Shown here piece by piece: positions 17,079 to 26,004 of a stretch of 64,000 bases of DNA. A program made the position numbers and the translations under genes. The stretch's first letter is position 1. Every line of letters begins with the position of its first letter. The notes beneath the pieces are model-generated. The model saw nothing but the letters and a program-made list of their open reading frames with translations, made no database searches and was not told where the DNA came from. The stretch spans positions 1 through 64,000 of the forward strand of contig JAODBC010000056.1 in NCBI GenBank assembly GCA_025463765.1, in the 5' to 3' direction. The stretch is from Subtercola sp. (lineage in GTDB: Bacteria > Actinomycetota > Actinomycetes > Actinomycetales > Microbacteriaceae).

Positions 17079-20027
17079 CCCTCGATGTTCAGGTGAGTGC
17101 TGTCTGGGCCGCTGAGCGCGGTCGTCCCGAGTTTCTGGCGACCGGTTCGCCGAGTCTCTCGTGGCGGGTCGAGACGCAGAACACGGGCTGGCTGCAGGGC
17201 TCGGCCGACGTTCAGGTGCAACGCGGAGGCGCCATTCAGGAGTTCGCCTGGGCATCCCCAGACTCGCAGAATGTGGGCTGGTTCGGCGCCGAGCTGGCTG
17301 CCTATGAAACCGCCGCCGTGCGGGTGCGCGTGCGCGGTCTCGACGCATCGGAGTCGCCCTTCAGCGAGTGGGCGCCGCTGCTCACAGGCCCGCTCTCAGC
17401 TGACGACTTCAGTGCAGAATTCATCACGGTGGATGCCCGCGAGCACCCCGAGACCGCCGACGAGCCCGAGCGCGGCACTCAGCGGTTTCGCGCGCTCGTC
17501 ACCCCGCGCGGTGAGGTGAAGCGAGCGGTGCTCTCGGCCACCGCCCACGGGGTGTACGAGATCGTGATCGACGGCACCGTCGTGGGCGACCAGGTGCTGG
17601 CGCCCGGCTGGACGAGCTACGACGAGCGCCTTACGTTTCAGAGCTACGACGTCACGGCGCTCGTTGCGGTGAGCGGTCGCCGGGGCGACGACGCGTCGCG
17701 AGCACCGTTCGTGCTCGGCGCCACCGTCGCTCAGGGCTGGTACGGCGAGATGTTCGGTTTCGACGGCAACTTCAGCCGCGGCTACGCCGGCCCCGTCGCC
17801 TTCGCCGCTCAGCTGCGGCTCGAATACGCAGACGGGTCGACCGATCTCATCGTCACCGACGATTCGTGGAGTGCGACGCGGGTCTCGCCGGTTGTCTCGG
17901 CGAGCATCTACCAAGGAGAAACGTACGATGCGCGACTCGCCGACACGGCGTTCGCCGACCCCGAGGTCGAGCTACCCGGTGCAACACCCGCCCAGCTGCT
18001 CGAGGCCGACCGCAACGGTCTCGAGCCCGCCTTCTCGCCGCCCGTTCGGCGAATCGAGCGTGTCGCAGCTCGCGAACTCGTCACCACCCCGGCGGGCAAG
18101 ACCGTGGTCGACTTCGGCCAGAATCTGGTCGGATGGCTCGAGTTGCGTGGCGTATTCCCGGCCGGGCATACGATCACTCTGCGGCACGCCGAGGTTCTCG
18201 AGAACGGCGAGCTGGGCGTTCGCCCATTGCGCTTCGCTGAGGCGACAGATCACTACACCGGTGCGGGAACGGCCGAGAGCGACAACGAGACCACCACCTG
18301 GAGTCCTCGCTTCACCTTCCACGGCTTCCGTTACGCTCAGATCGACAACTGGCCCGGTGAGCTGAGCCTCGACGACATCACTGCGATCGTCGTGCACAGC
18401 GACATGGTGCGTGCGGGTCATCTCGCTACGAGTAACGAGAAGCTCAACCAGCTGCACCAGAACGCGCTCTGGGGCATGCGCGGCAACTTTCTGAGCCTGC
18501 CCACCGACTGCCCGCAGCGCGACGAACGGCTCGGCTGGACGGGCGACATTCAGGTGTTCAGCCCGACCGCGAGCTACCTCTACGACGTCTCCGGTTTTCT
18601 CGGCTCGTGGTTGCGCGATCTCCGTGCCGAGCAGCTCGAGCGCGGCGGTGTCGTCCCCGTGGTCGTGCCCGACCCCATGGGCATGCCCCCGATGCCGGCA
18701 GCCGCCTGGGGCGACGCCGCCAGCCTCGTTCCGGCGACGCTCTACGAGCGCTTCGGCGACAACGCAGCGTTGGCCGAGCACTACCCGGGCATGCGTGACT
18801 GGGTCGATGTAGTGAATGCCTTCGCGGGAGACGACCACCTCTGGACGGGCGGCTTTCAGTTCGGCGACTGGCTCGATCCGAGCGCGCCGCCCCGCTGCGG
18901 CGAAGACCGACTCCGACATCGTCGCCACCGCGTACTTCTACCGCTCGGCGCTGAGCGTCGCCGATGCCGCGAGCGTGCTGGGCTACAGCGCCGACGAGCA
19001 CTTCTACCGCGGGCTCGCCGAGAGCATCCGGCTCGCCTTCGTGAACGAGTACGTCACACCGGCCGGGCGGATGCTCTCTGACGCGCACACGGCGTACGCG
19101 CTCGCTCTCGGGTTCGGCCTGCTGCAGGATGCCCCGACCAAACGCAAGGCGGGCGCCCGCCTCGCCGAACTCGTGCGGTCGTTCGGTTACCGCATCGGCA
19201 CCGGCTTCGTGGGCACTCCGCTCATCTGCGACGCGCTCTGCATCGGCGGCGAGAGTGATACTGCGTACCGGCTGCTGCTCGAGGAGGGGATGCCGTCGTG
19301 GCTGTACCCCATCAAAATGGGGGCGACCACGATCTGGGAGCGCTGGGACAGCATGCTGCCCGACGGCAGCATCAACCCGGGCGAGATGACCTCGTTCAAC
19401 CACTACGCACTCGGCGCCGTGGCCGACTGGATGCAGCGTTCGATCGGCGGCATCGCCCCCGCCGAACCCGGCTACCGGGTCGTCGACATCGCGCCGATTC
19501 TGGGCGGCGGCCTCACCCGTGCTCGGGCGAGTCTCGACACCGGTTACGGCATGGTCGAGGTCGACTGGATGATCGTGCAGGGCTCCTTCGAGCTCTCGGT
19601 CACGGTGCCGCCGAACATGCGTGCGCGCGTGACGCTTCCTGGGCTGGCGGCTGACATCGCATCGGCCGCGGCAGCCGGATCGTCAGGGTCAGGGCCGAGG
19701 TCAGGGGCAGGGGCCGAACGCGAGACGACTCCGGTCGAGGTCGGATCGGGCATCCATCGCTTCACGACCGACGTCACGTCTCTCGTCGCGCCCGCGGCGA
19801 AGCAGCCCTACACGCTGTCGACCTCGCTCTCGGAGATCGTCGCCGACGCCGAAGCCGTGACCGCCCTCGAGCAGTTGTTCGCGTCGCAGGGCTACTTCAT
19901 CGGCCTCGGCTGGACGAAGTCGGGCAAATGGAAGAGCAACTCGCCGCTGGGCAACGCGCTCATCATGTACCGGCCCGAAAACCTGCCCGCCGTCGAGCAC
20001 GTGCTGCAGCAGCTCAACGCGCGCTGA
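17075..20027 (+). pseudogene. Alpha-L-rhamnosidase GH78, frameshifted
   Basis: The frame from 17075 carries the N-terminal beta domains and the GH78 core, including DCPQRDERLGWTGD (about residues 475-490), but after FGDWLDPSAPP it runs into nonsense and stops at 19081. The next frame resumes with AAAKTDSDIVATAYFYRSA and runs to 20027 with the rest of the (alpha/alpha)6 barrel (WERWDSMLPDGS) and the C-terminal beta domain. Removing one C from the CCCC at 18890-18893 joins the two into about 983 residues, normal for GH78. It is either a recent null allele or a homopolymer read error. A Gly/Ser/Ala-rich insert lies near 19660-19740. Confidence 0.85.
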
Positions 20028-20028
20028 A

Positions 20029-20070
20029 GCCGCTCTCTCACGGCCTCGCAGCGGGTCGTGAGAACGCGGC
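20029..20070. terminator. Bidirectional terminator between convergent glycosidase units
   Basis: GCCGC-TC-TCTCACG pairs with CGTGAGA-AC-GCGGC across a 14-base loop, giving 12 paired bases with a small internal loop. It lies in the 54-base gap between the GH78 and DUF5605 genes, which face each other. Confidence 0.65.
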
Positions 20071-20081
20071 AGCGCGGTGGA

Positions 20082-21881
20082 TCAGACGGCGGTGAGCCGA
20101 ATCGCCATGAACTGCCGCGCGGGCAACGGCACCGTGAAGTACCCGGAGTATTCCCCCGGCAGCCGGTCGACGGTCATGTTCCACGTATCGATGACGTCGA
20201 CGATGTACCCGCCGCCCGAGCGGGTGGGCGGCGCGATGATGTTGCGGTACTGCGACTGGCCGAAGCCGAGGTAGAGCAGGTAGAACTCGCCGTCGATGCC
20301 GGCCCAGGGAACATCCCACTCGCCCTTCACCGGGTTCAGAACGCCGCCCGGCGCTTCGGCGAGCACCGAGGCGAGAAATGCGATGCGCGAGGGCGAGCTG
20401 CCGATGAGTTCCCCGCCCTTCGACCACCACAGCTCTTCGCGGTCGTTGAGAAAGGTTTCGCCGTGGCCGACATAGCCGCCGCGCACCGCGCCCTCCCAGA
20501 ACCGCCGAATCATCTCCTGACCCATGATGTTGCCCCAGCCCTGATCGATATCGCCCTCGTAGGCGCACTCGTCGATGACCACGGGCTTGCCCCAGCTTTC
20601 GCGCCAGGTGTCGGTGTTCTCGGCCGTGCGGTAGACGTCGATGCGCTGCACGCTGGCGTGGCTGATCCACGGGCGGCTGTAGTCGTAGAAGTCACCGCAA
20701 TTGTGGATCGACAGCAGGTGATGATTCGGATCGTTCGCCTCGATGACCCCGGCCAGCCGCTCCCAATCGGCGACGACCTTCGAGGCCAGCAAATCGTATT
20801 CGTTCGCGAGCGACCACCAGACGTTCTCGTGCGCCTGCAGCCGGCGCACGAGATACGCCACGTACCGGTCGTCGGCGACAGGGCCGAGGTTCGGGAACCC
20901 CCAGCGATCGTAGGCGTGGAACAGAATCAGGTCGGCCTCGATGCCGAGTTCGGCAAGGGCGTCGATCTGCCGGTCGAGCTGCTGCCAGTACCGGGTGTCG
21001 AACCGAGTCGTGTCCCAGCCCTCGGCAACGGAGCCGAGGAACGGAAAGAGCTCGGGCTCGTTCGAGTTGAACAGATACGCCTTCGGAAACACGCACATGC
21101 GCAGCTTGTTGAACGGCGCCGCTGAGAGGGTACGCAGCGTTGCGTCTTGCAGTGCTCGCGGCTGGTGGTTCCAGACGTAGGCGGTGGTTCCGAGCGGGGC
21201 GTGCCGGGTGCCGTCGTCGTGGGCGAAGTGGAAGGTATCGGCGACACGCACAATACCCCTCGATGCTGGTTCATCGAGGGTGTCGAAGCTTCCACTCAGC
21301 CCGTCGAGCGACCGTGCGTTCGATGACGTGACGAAGCTCCACGATCCGGCTCGGTCGGCGTAGAACCGAATCAGATAGCGGCCGTCACCGTCGTAGAACC
21401 CGCCGACGACACGCTCGATGCGGGCCGCGCTCTCGGCGCTCATCGAGCTCGTCGCGCCGGGCGCGCCGTCTTCGAGCACGAAGGTCGCGGTGAGGTCGAC
21501 GTCGACGAACGGGTTGCCGTGGCTCGGCCCGTCGATCACGATCTCGAGTCTGCCGCGCAAGCCGATGGCTGCCGGATGCTCGAGCGAGGCGCTCGCGAGC
21601 GAAACCGTTTCGGCTTCGTAGTCACGCCGCACCTGAATCGGCTCGGTCTCGAACAGCGCCTCGGCGCGGGTTCCGTCGACGCGGTCGAGCGTCTGCCAGA
21701 GGTCGTCGAGCGCGGGGCCGGTCGGGGCACCCGGCATGCTGAGCAGGTACTTCAAGGGCATCCAGGCGAGCTGCCGCACCATGGGGGAGTTGATGATGCC
21801 GGGCAGCGCCGCCGCGAGCACTCCCTTGGCTTCGGGTACGGCGAGCGCGGTCTCGAGGCTGCTGTCGGGGCCGAAACTCAC
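20082..21881 (-). CDS. Glycosidase-like protein (DUF5060-DUF4038-DUF5605)
   Basis: The 599-residue protein has an N-terminal helical stretch, an Ig-like DUF5060 domain (about 110-210), a TIM-barrel DUF4038-type core and a C-terminal DUF5605 domain (KGEWDVPWAGIDGEFYLLYLGF). Candidate catalytic acids lie in WWSLANEYD and VVIDECAYEG. GTG at 21881 is chosen because it overlaps the preceding stop (GTGA) and follows AAGGAAG; the longer open frame upstream is only the opposite reading of GH43. It is the last gene of the - strand glycosidase operon. Exact substrate unknown; related barrels act on plant polysaccharide side chains. Confidence 0.85.
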   Translation of the reverse strand: MSFGPDSSLETALAVPEAKGVLAAALPGIINSPMVRQLAWMPLKYLLSMPGAPTGPALDDLWQTLDRVDGTRAEALFETEPIQVRRDYEAETVSLASASLEHPAAIGLRGRLEIVIDGPSHGNPFVDVDLTATFVLEDGAPGATSSMSAESAARIERVVGGFYDGDGRYLIRFYADRAGSWSFVTSSNARSLDGLSGSFDTLDEPASRGIVRVADTFHFAHDDGTRHAPLGTTAYVWNHQPRALQDATLRTLSAAPFNKLRMCVFPKAYLFNSNEPELFPFLGSVAEGWDTTRFDTRYWQQLDRQIDALAELGIEADLILFHAYDRWGFPNLGPVADDRYVAYLVRRLQAHENVWWSLANEYDLLASKVVADWERLAGVIEANDPNHHLLSIHNCGDFYDYSRPWISHASVQRIDVYRTAENTDTWRESWGKPVVIDECAYEGDIDQGWGNIMGQEMIRRFWEGAVRGGYVGHGETFLNDREELWWSKGGELIGSSPSRIAFLASVLAEAPGGVLNPVKGEWDVPWAGIDGEFYLLYLGFGQSQYRNIIAPPTRSGGGYIVDVIDTWNMTVDRLPGEYSGYFTVPLPARQFMAIRLTAV

Positions 21882-23485
21882 TTCGAGTCGCTTCCTTCGT
21901 AGTGAAAGTCGGTGAACGCGACCGTGCCGGAGGTCGCGTAGAGGGCGAGCACCCGCCCCGCGAACGAGGCCGCGGTCTCTTGAGAGAGGTACCGGCCATC
22001 CACTCGCGCCAGCTCGTGGCGCGTACCCGCAGAGTCGATAGCGCCGAGCACGACGATGTCGCTGGTGAGCTGCGAGAGCAGGCTGCTGCCGACCGACGCG
22101 ACGAAGTCGAGCGTCGCGGTTACCGGCCCGGCCGGCACCTCGATGCTCCACTCTTGGCTGATTCCTGCGACGCTCGCCCGCGCGGTGACCACGCCCGCCG
22201 CGACCTCGACTTCGTAGTGGTGATCTTCGTCGTAGCGCACGGCGAGGCCGCCGAGGCCCGCTTCGCCGGGGTCGACGACAACCGAGACCTCGGCGAATGC
22301 GTGCCGTTGGCGGCGCGCAATGAGCGCAGGCCGGGGGTCGTGCAGCGTCGATCCGTCGCCCGTCAGCTCTACCCAACCAGGCCGCGCGGTCAGCGAAGCG
22401 AAATCTGTCGCGAAGCGCCGCATCGACAGCCAGTCGGTGTCGAGCGTCTCGCCATCGAAGCCATCCGCAATGACCAGCGGCTCGGGCCGGGGGTTCAGGA
22501 TGACCGGGTCGGCCTCGAGCCAGCCGTCGGCCGTGAAGCGGGCCGAGGTGATGAAGGTCTCACGGCCCATCGCCGAGAAGGCCTGTGTCATGCCGGTGGG
22601 GCGCATGCCGAGCATGATGATCGCCCAGCCGCCGTCGGGGGTCTCGACGAGGTCGCCGTGACCGGTGTTCTGAATGGGCCGCGACGTGCTGCGCGCCGAG
22701 AGGAACGGGTTGTTCGGTCCCGGTTCGAAGGGGCCGCTGGGGGAGGAGCCGCGGGCGACGCTGATGCCGTGGCCGCGTTCGGTTCCGCCCTCGGCGATCA
22801 TCAGGTACCAGAAATCGCCGTGGCGGTACAGGTGCGGTGCCTCGGGAAACTTCAGGCCGGTGCCCTTCCACAACGAGATCGGTGCCGAAAGCGGCGTGCC
22901 TGTCTCGAGGTCGACGGTGACCTGCAGAATACCGCCGTGCTCGTGTGCCCCGGGCCCGGCGCCCGAGGTCGTGTCGAGCCCCGAATACGTGATGTATGCC
23001 GTGCCGTCGTCGCCCCAGGCCAGGTCGGGGTCGATGCCGTGCACGCCGTCGACGACGATGCCGTCACTCCAACGGCCGGCCGGGTCGGCGGCCGTGAAGA
23101 TGATCATGCCGCGCCCCATCGCGTCGGTGATCACGAGGTAGAACAGACCCTCGCGGTAGCGGATGGTCGGTGCCCACGCCCCACCGAGCGTCGGAATGTC
23201 GAACGAGTGCAGCTGGCCGGGCCGGTCGACCACGTGGCCGATGACGGTCCACTCGCGCAGGTCTGTGCTGTGCAGAATCGGGATGCCCGGCAGGTACTCG
23301 AACGTCGAGTTGGCGAGGTAGTAGTCGCCGCCGACTTTCACGACGCTGGGGTCGGGGTAGAAGCCCGAGACGATGGGGTTCGGCCAGGGCGCCACGGCGG
23401 TGGCGGTGGCTGTGCCGGCCGGGCCGGCTGCGGTCGCTGCGCCGGCTGCGGTGGCCGTGCTGGTAGCCGTGTCAGTAGTGCTCAT
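21878..23485 (-). CDS. Glycoside hydrolase family 43 (xylosidase/arabinofuranosidase type)
   Basis: The five-bladed propeller starts with NPIVSGFYPDPSV, where D45 is the general base. Further GH43 marks are GIDPDLAWGDDGTAYITYSG and FKF-type EAPHLYRHGDFWYLMIAEGG, which holds the acid Glu. A C-terminal beta-sandwich of about 200 residues (DUF1349-like) follows. The first 33 residues are a Thr/Ala/Gly-rich repeat with an 18-bp duplicated unit and no signal peptide. It overlaps both neighbours by four bases. Probable role: release of xylose or arabinose from imported oligosaccharides. Confidence 0.92.
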   Translation of the reverse strand: MSTTDTATSTATAAGAATAAGPAGTATATAVAPWPNPIVSGFYPDPSVVKVGGDYYLANSTFEYLPGIPILHSTDLREWTVIGHVVDRPGQLHSFDIPTLGGAWAPTIRYREGLFYLVITDAMGRGMIIFTAADPAGRWSDGIVVDGVHGIDPDLAWGDDGTAYITYSGLDTTSGAGPGAHEHGGILQVTVDLETGTPLSAPISLWKGTGLKFPEAPHLYRHGDFWYLMIAEGGTERGHGISVARGSSPSGPFEPGPNNPFLSARSTSRPIQNTGHGDLVETPDGGWAIIMLGMRPTGMTQAFSAMGRETFITSARFTADGWLEADPVILNPRPEPLVIADGFDGETLDTDWLSMRRFATDFASLTARPGWVELTGDGSTLHDPRPALIARRQRHAFAEVSVVVDPGEAGLGGLAVRYDEDHHYEVEVAAGVVTARASVAGISQEWSIEVPAGPVTATLDFVASVGSSLLSQLTSDIVVLGAIDSAGTRHELARVDGRYLSQETAASFAGRVLALYATSGTVAFTDFHYEGSDSK

Positions 23486-26004
23486 GCGGTGACCTCGATG
23501 TCGGTGGTGAGGGGCAGCTCGGTGACGCTCGTGCCGATCTGCAGGGTGAAACTGCCGGGCTCATAGTGCCAGCCCTCTTCTGCCCAGTCGGCGAAGGCGC
23601 GTGCCGGCACGGCGATGGTGGTGACGACGCTCTCGCCGGCATCGGCCGTGACAGTGGCAAAGCCCACGAGCCAGCGCACCGGCCGGTCGATGGCGGAATC
23701 ACTGCGCGAGGCGTAGACCTGCACGACCTGACTGCCGCGGCGGCTGCCCGTGTTCGTCACGCCCACCTCGAGGGTGAGCGTCTCGCCGGCGGCGATCGTG
23801 GGCGCGTCGCGAGTGACCTCGTCGAGGCTCCACCTGGTGTAACCGAGCCCGAAACCGAATTCGTACGCCGGCTCGGTGCCGGCCTTCAGCCAGGCGCGGT
23901 ACCCGATGTGGATTCCTTCGTCGTAACGAACGACCCCATCGACCGGTGAGACGTCGAGAACCGGAACATCGGCTTCGGTCTTCGGCCAGGTGGTGGGCAG
24001 GCGACCGCCGGGCTCTGCGGCCCCGGTCAGAATGTCGGCGAGTGCGTCGCCGTACTCTTGGCCGCCGAACCAGCTGAGCAGAATCGCCGACACGTCGTCG
24101 CGCCACGGCAACAGCACGGGCGATCCGGAGTTCACGATCACCACGGTACGTGGGTTGACCGCGGCAACGGCCCGCACCAGCTCGTCTTGCCGGCCGGGCA
24201 GCGAAAGCGAGGTGCGGTCGAAACCTTCGGATTCGACTTTGGCGTTGGTGCCAACCACTACGACGGCGACGCCAGCCGCCTTTGCTGCGGCGACCGCCTC
24301 GGCGATCAGCGCATCTGGATTCGACTGGTCGGGCTCAATGCCGACCGTGATACTGAGGGCGCCCGAGAGAGGGCCGCCCTGCACGATGTCGAACTCGATG
24401 CGCACGTCGATCGGCTGGCCGGCCGTCACTGTGATTGCGATCGAGTGGGTGGGTGGCGAGATGAAGGCGGCGCCGAGGTCGGTGCCGAGCGAATCGAGGT
24501 GCTGCTCGAGCAGCAGCTCGTCGTTCACCGAGATACGGCCGTTGCCCGCCGCAGCGAAGCCGAGCAGAATCTCTCCGGTCTCTTCGGGGGTATAACGGGT
24601 CGTGAACTCGACCACGCTCGATGCCGTGATGGGTGCATCGCCACCGAACCAGACGAGTGCCGTCGCGCGGCGGTTCTCGCGAGCGAGTTCGGCTCCGGAT
24701 GCGTCGAGAAAGCGCACAAGCGCGCCCGGCTCCCCGGTGGCCGGGTTGGTGATGCTCGACAGTGGCAACTCGGCGATGCCTTCTTGCACGACGGCTCCCA
24801 CGGAATACGTCACCGTCGTGTCGGGCAGCGCGGCCGTGATGCCGGCGAGGGGGGAGACCACGTATTCGGGCAGCACTGTTGCGCTGCCGCCGCCCTGGCT
24901 GCGCGCGAACCGGGCGTTGTGCCCGATGACCGCCACGCTAGAAAGATCACCGGGCGACCACGGCAGCTCTGCTTGGCCGTGCGCCGGCCCGGCATTCTTG
25001 ACCAGAACCGTACCCGCGATCTCGGCTTCGCGCACGAAGGCGGGGCCGTCTTCGACCCGCACCGGTTCGGGCACCGCGGCGTCGAAGCCGTCGAGCGCGC
25101 CGACACGTTCGGCGAGCTTCAGAATGCGAAGCACCTTGCGGTCGATGTGCGCTTCGTCGAGCTCACCGGCGCGAACTGCGGCCACCAGAGCATCGCCCCA
25201 GGGGCCCTGGGGGCCCGGCATGACGAGGTCTTGCGAGAAGCGAGCGCTGTTAAGGCTGCGTACGGCGGTCCAGTCGCTGACCACGATGCCGTCGAAGCCC
25301 CACTCCGAGTTCAGGGGGGTTTCGAGCAGGTCGTTCTCGGTGACGGTTGCCCCGTTGACCGAGTTGTACGAGCTCATGACGGCCCAGGCGTGCGCCTGGA
25401 CGATGGCCTTTTCGAACGCGGCGAGGTAGAGCTCACGCAAGGGCCGGTCGGCGACCACCACATTCACCGTGAACCGGTCGGTCTCGAAATCGTTCGCGAT
25501 GTAGTGCTTCGGAGTCGCCGCGACACCGTTCTCTTGCACGCCCGTGACGTAGGCGGCAGCGAGGTCTGCGGTCAGCAGCGGGTCTTCACTGAAGCACTCG
25601 AAGTGCCGCCCGCCGAACGGCGAGCGGTGCAGATTGATCGTCGGGCCGAGAACAACGTCTACGCCCTTTCGGCGCGCCTCGACGGCTGCCGCGTTTCCGT
25701 ATCGGCGTGCGATGGAGGTGCTCCACGAGGCGCCGAGGGCGGTCGCCGACGGCAGGTTCAGGGAGGGGTGGCGCTCGTCCCACAGCTCGCCGCGCACGCC
25801 CGACGGTCCGTCGGAGAGCAGCAGGCGGCGCAGCCCGATGCTCGGCAACGGCCAGGTCGCCCAGAAGTCGTGCCCGGTCAGCAGCAGCACTTTCTCTTCC
25901 AGCGTGAGCTGGGTGAGCAGCGCGTCGAGTTCGCGGCTCGGTGAGACCGCCGTCGAGTCTGCCGCTGAGTCTGCCGCCGGGGCACTGGTCGAAACGGAGG
26001 TCAT
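23482..26004 (-). CDS. Glycoside hydrolase family 3 (beta-glucosidase type, PA14-containing)
   Basis: The 840-residue protein has the GH3 barrel (about 25-290) with nucleophile D244 in VVSDWTAV and substrate-binding KHYIANDFETDR, then the alpha/beta sandwich. The latter is interrupted by a PA14-like insertion (about 400-540), as in the BglX/KmBglI group, and a C-terminal fibronectin-III-like domain follows. The N-terminal 20 residues are Ala/Ser/Thr-rich, and no signal peptide is present. It overlaps GH43 by ATGA. Beta-glucosidase or beta-xylosidase activity on imported oligosaccharides is likely. Confidence 0.93.
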   Translation of the reverse strand: MTSVSTSAPAADSAADSTAVSPSRELDALLTQLTLEEKVLLLTGHDFWATWPLPSIGLRRLLLSDGPSGVRGELWDERHPSLNLPSATALGASWSTSIARRYGNAAAVEARRKGVDVVLGPTINLHRSPFGGRHFECFSEDPLLTADLAAAYVTGVQENGVAATPKHYIANDFETDRFTVNVVVADRPLRELYLAAFEKAIVQAHAWAVMSSYNSVNGATVTENDLLETPLNSEWGFDGIVVSDWTAVRSLNSARFSQDLVMPGPQGPWGDALVAAVRAGELDEAHIDRKVLRILKLAERVGALDGFDAAVPEPVRVEDGPAFVREAEIAGTVLVKNAGPAHGQAELPWSPGDLSSVAVIGHNARFARSQGGGSATVLPEYVVSPLAGITAALPDTTVTYSVGAVVQEGIAELPLSSITNPATGEPGALVRFLDASGAELARENRRATALVWFGGDAPITASSVVEFTTRYTPEETGEILLGFAAAGNGRISVNDELLLEQHLDSLGTDLGAAFISPPTHSIAITVTAGQPIDVRIEFDIVQGGPLSGALSITVGIEPDQSNPDALIAEAVAAAKAAGVAVVVVGTNAKVESEGFDRTSLSLPGRQDELVRAVAAVNPRTVVIVNSGSPVLLPWRDDVSAILLSWFGGQEYGDALADILTGAAEPGGRLPTTWPKTEADVPVLDVSPVDGVVRYDEGIHIGYRAWLKAGTEPAYEFGFGLGYTRWSLDEVTRDAPTIAAGETLTLEVGVTNTGSRRGSQVVQVYASRSDSAIDRPVRWLVGFATVTADAGESVVTTIAVPARAFADWAEEGWHYEPGSFTLQIGTSVTELPLTTDIEVTA

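Noticed and set aside
20082-22376. Long - strand reading frame extending the DUF5605 gene to 22376
   Set aside because: The extra part is the antisense-frame shadow of GH43 with Arg/Ala/Gly-biased sequence; GTG at 21881 has a ribosome site and the GTGA overlap.
21902-23566. Long + strand open frame opposite GH43
   Set aside because: Composition is Arg/Ala/Gly/Val-rich without domains, and it lies exactly opposite a clear GH43; GC-rich codon bias opens antisense frames.
24058-25944. 628-residue + strand open frame opposite GH3
   Set aside because: It is a shadow of the GH3 gene with no recognisable motif.
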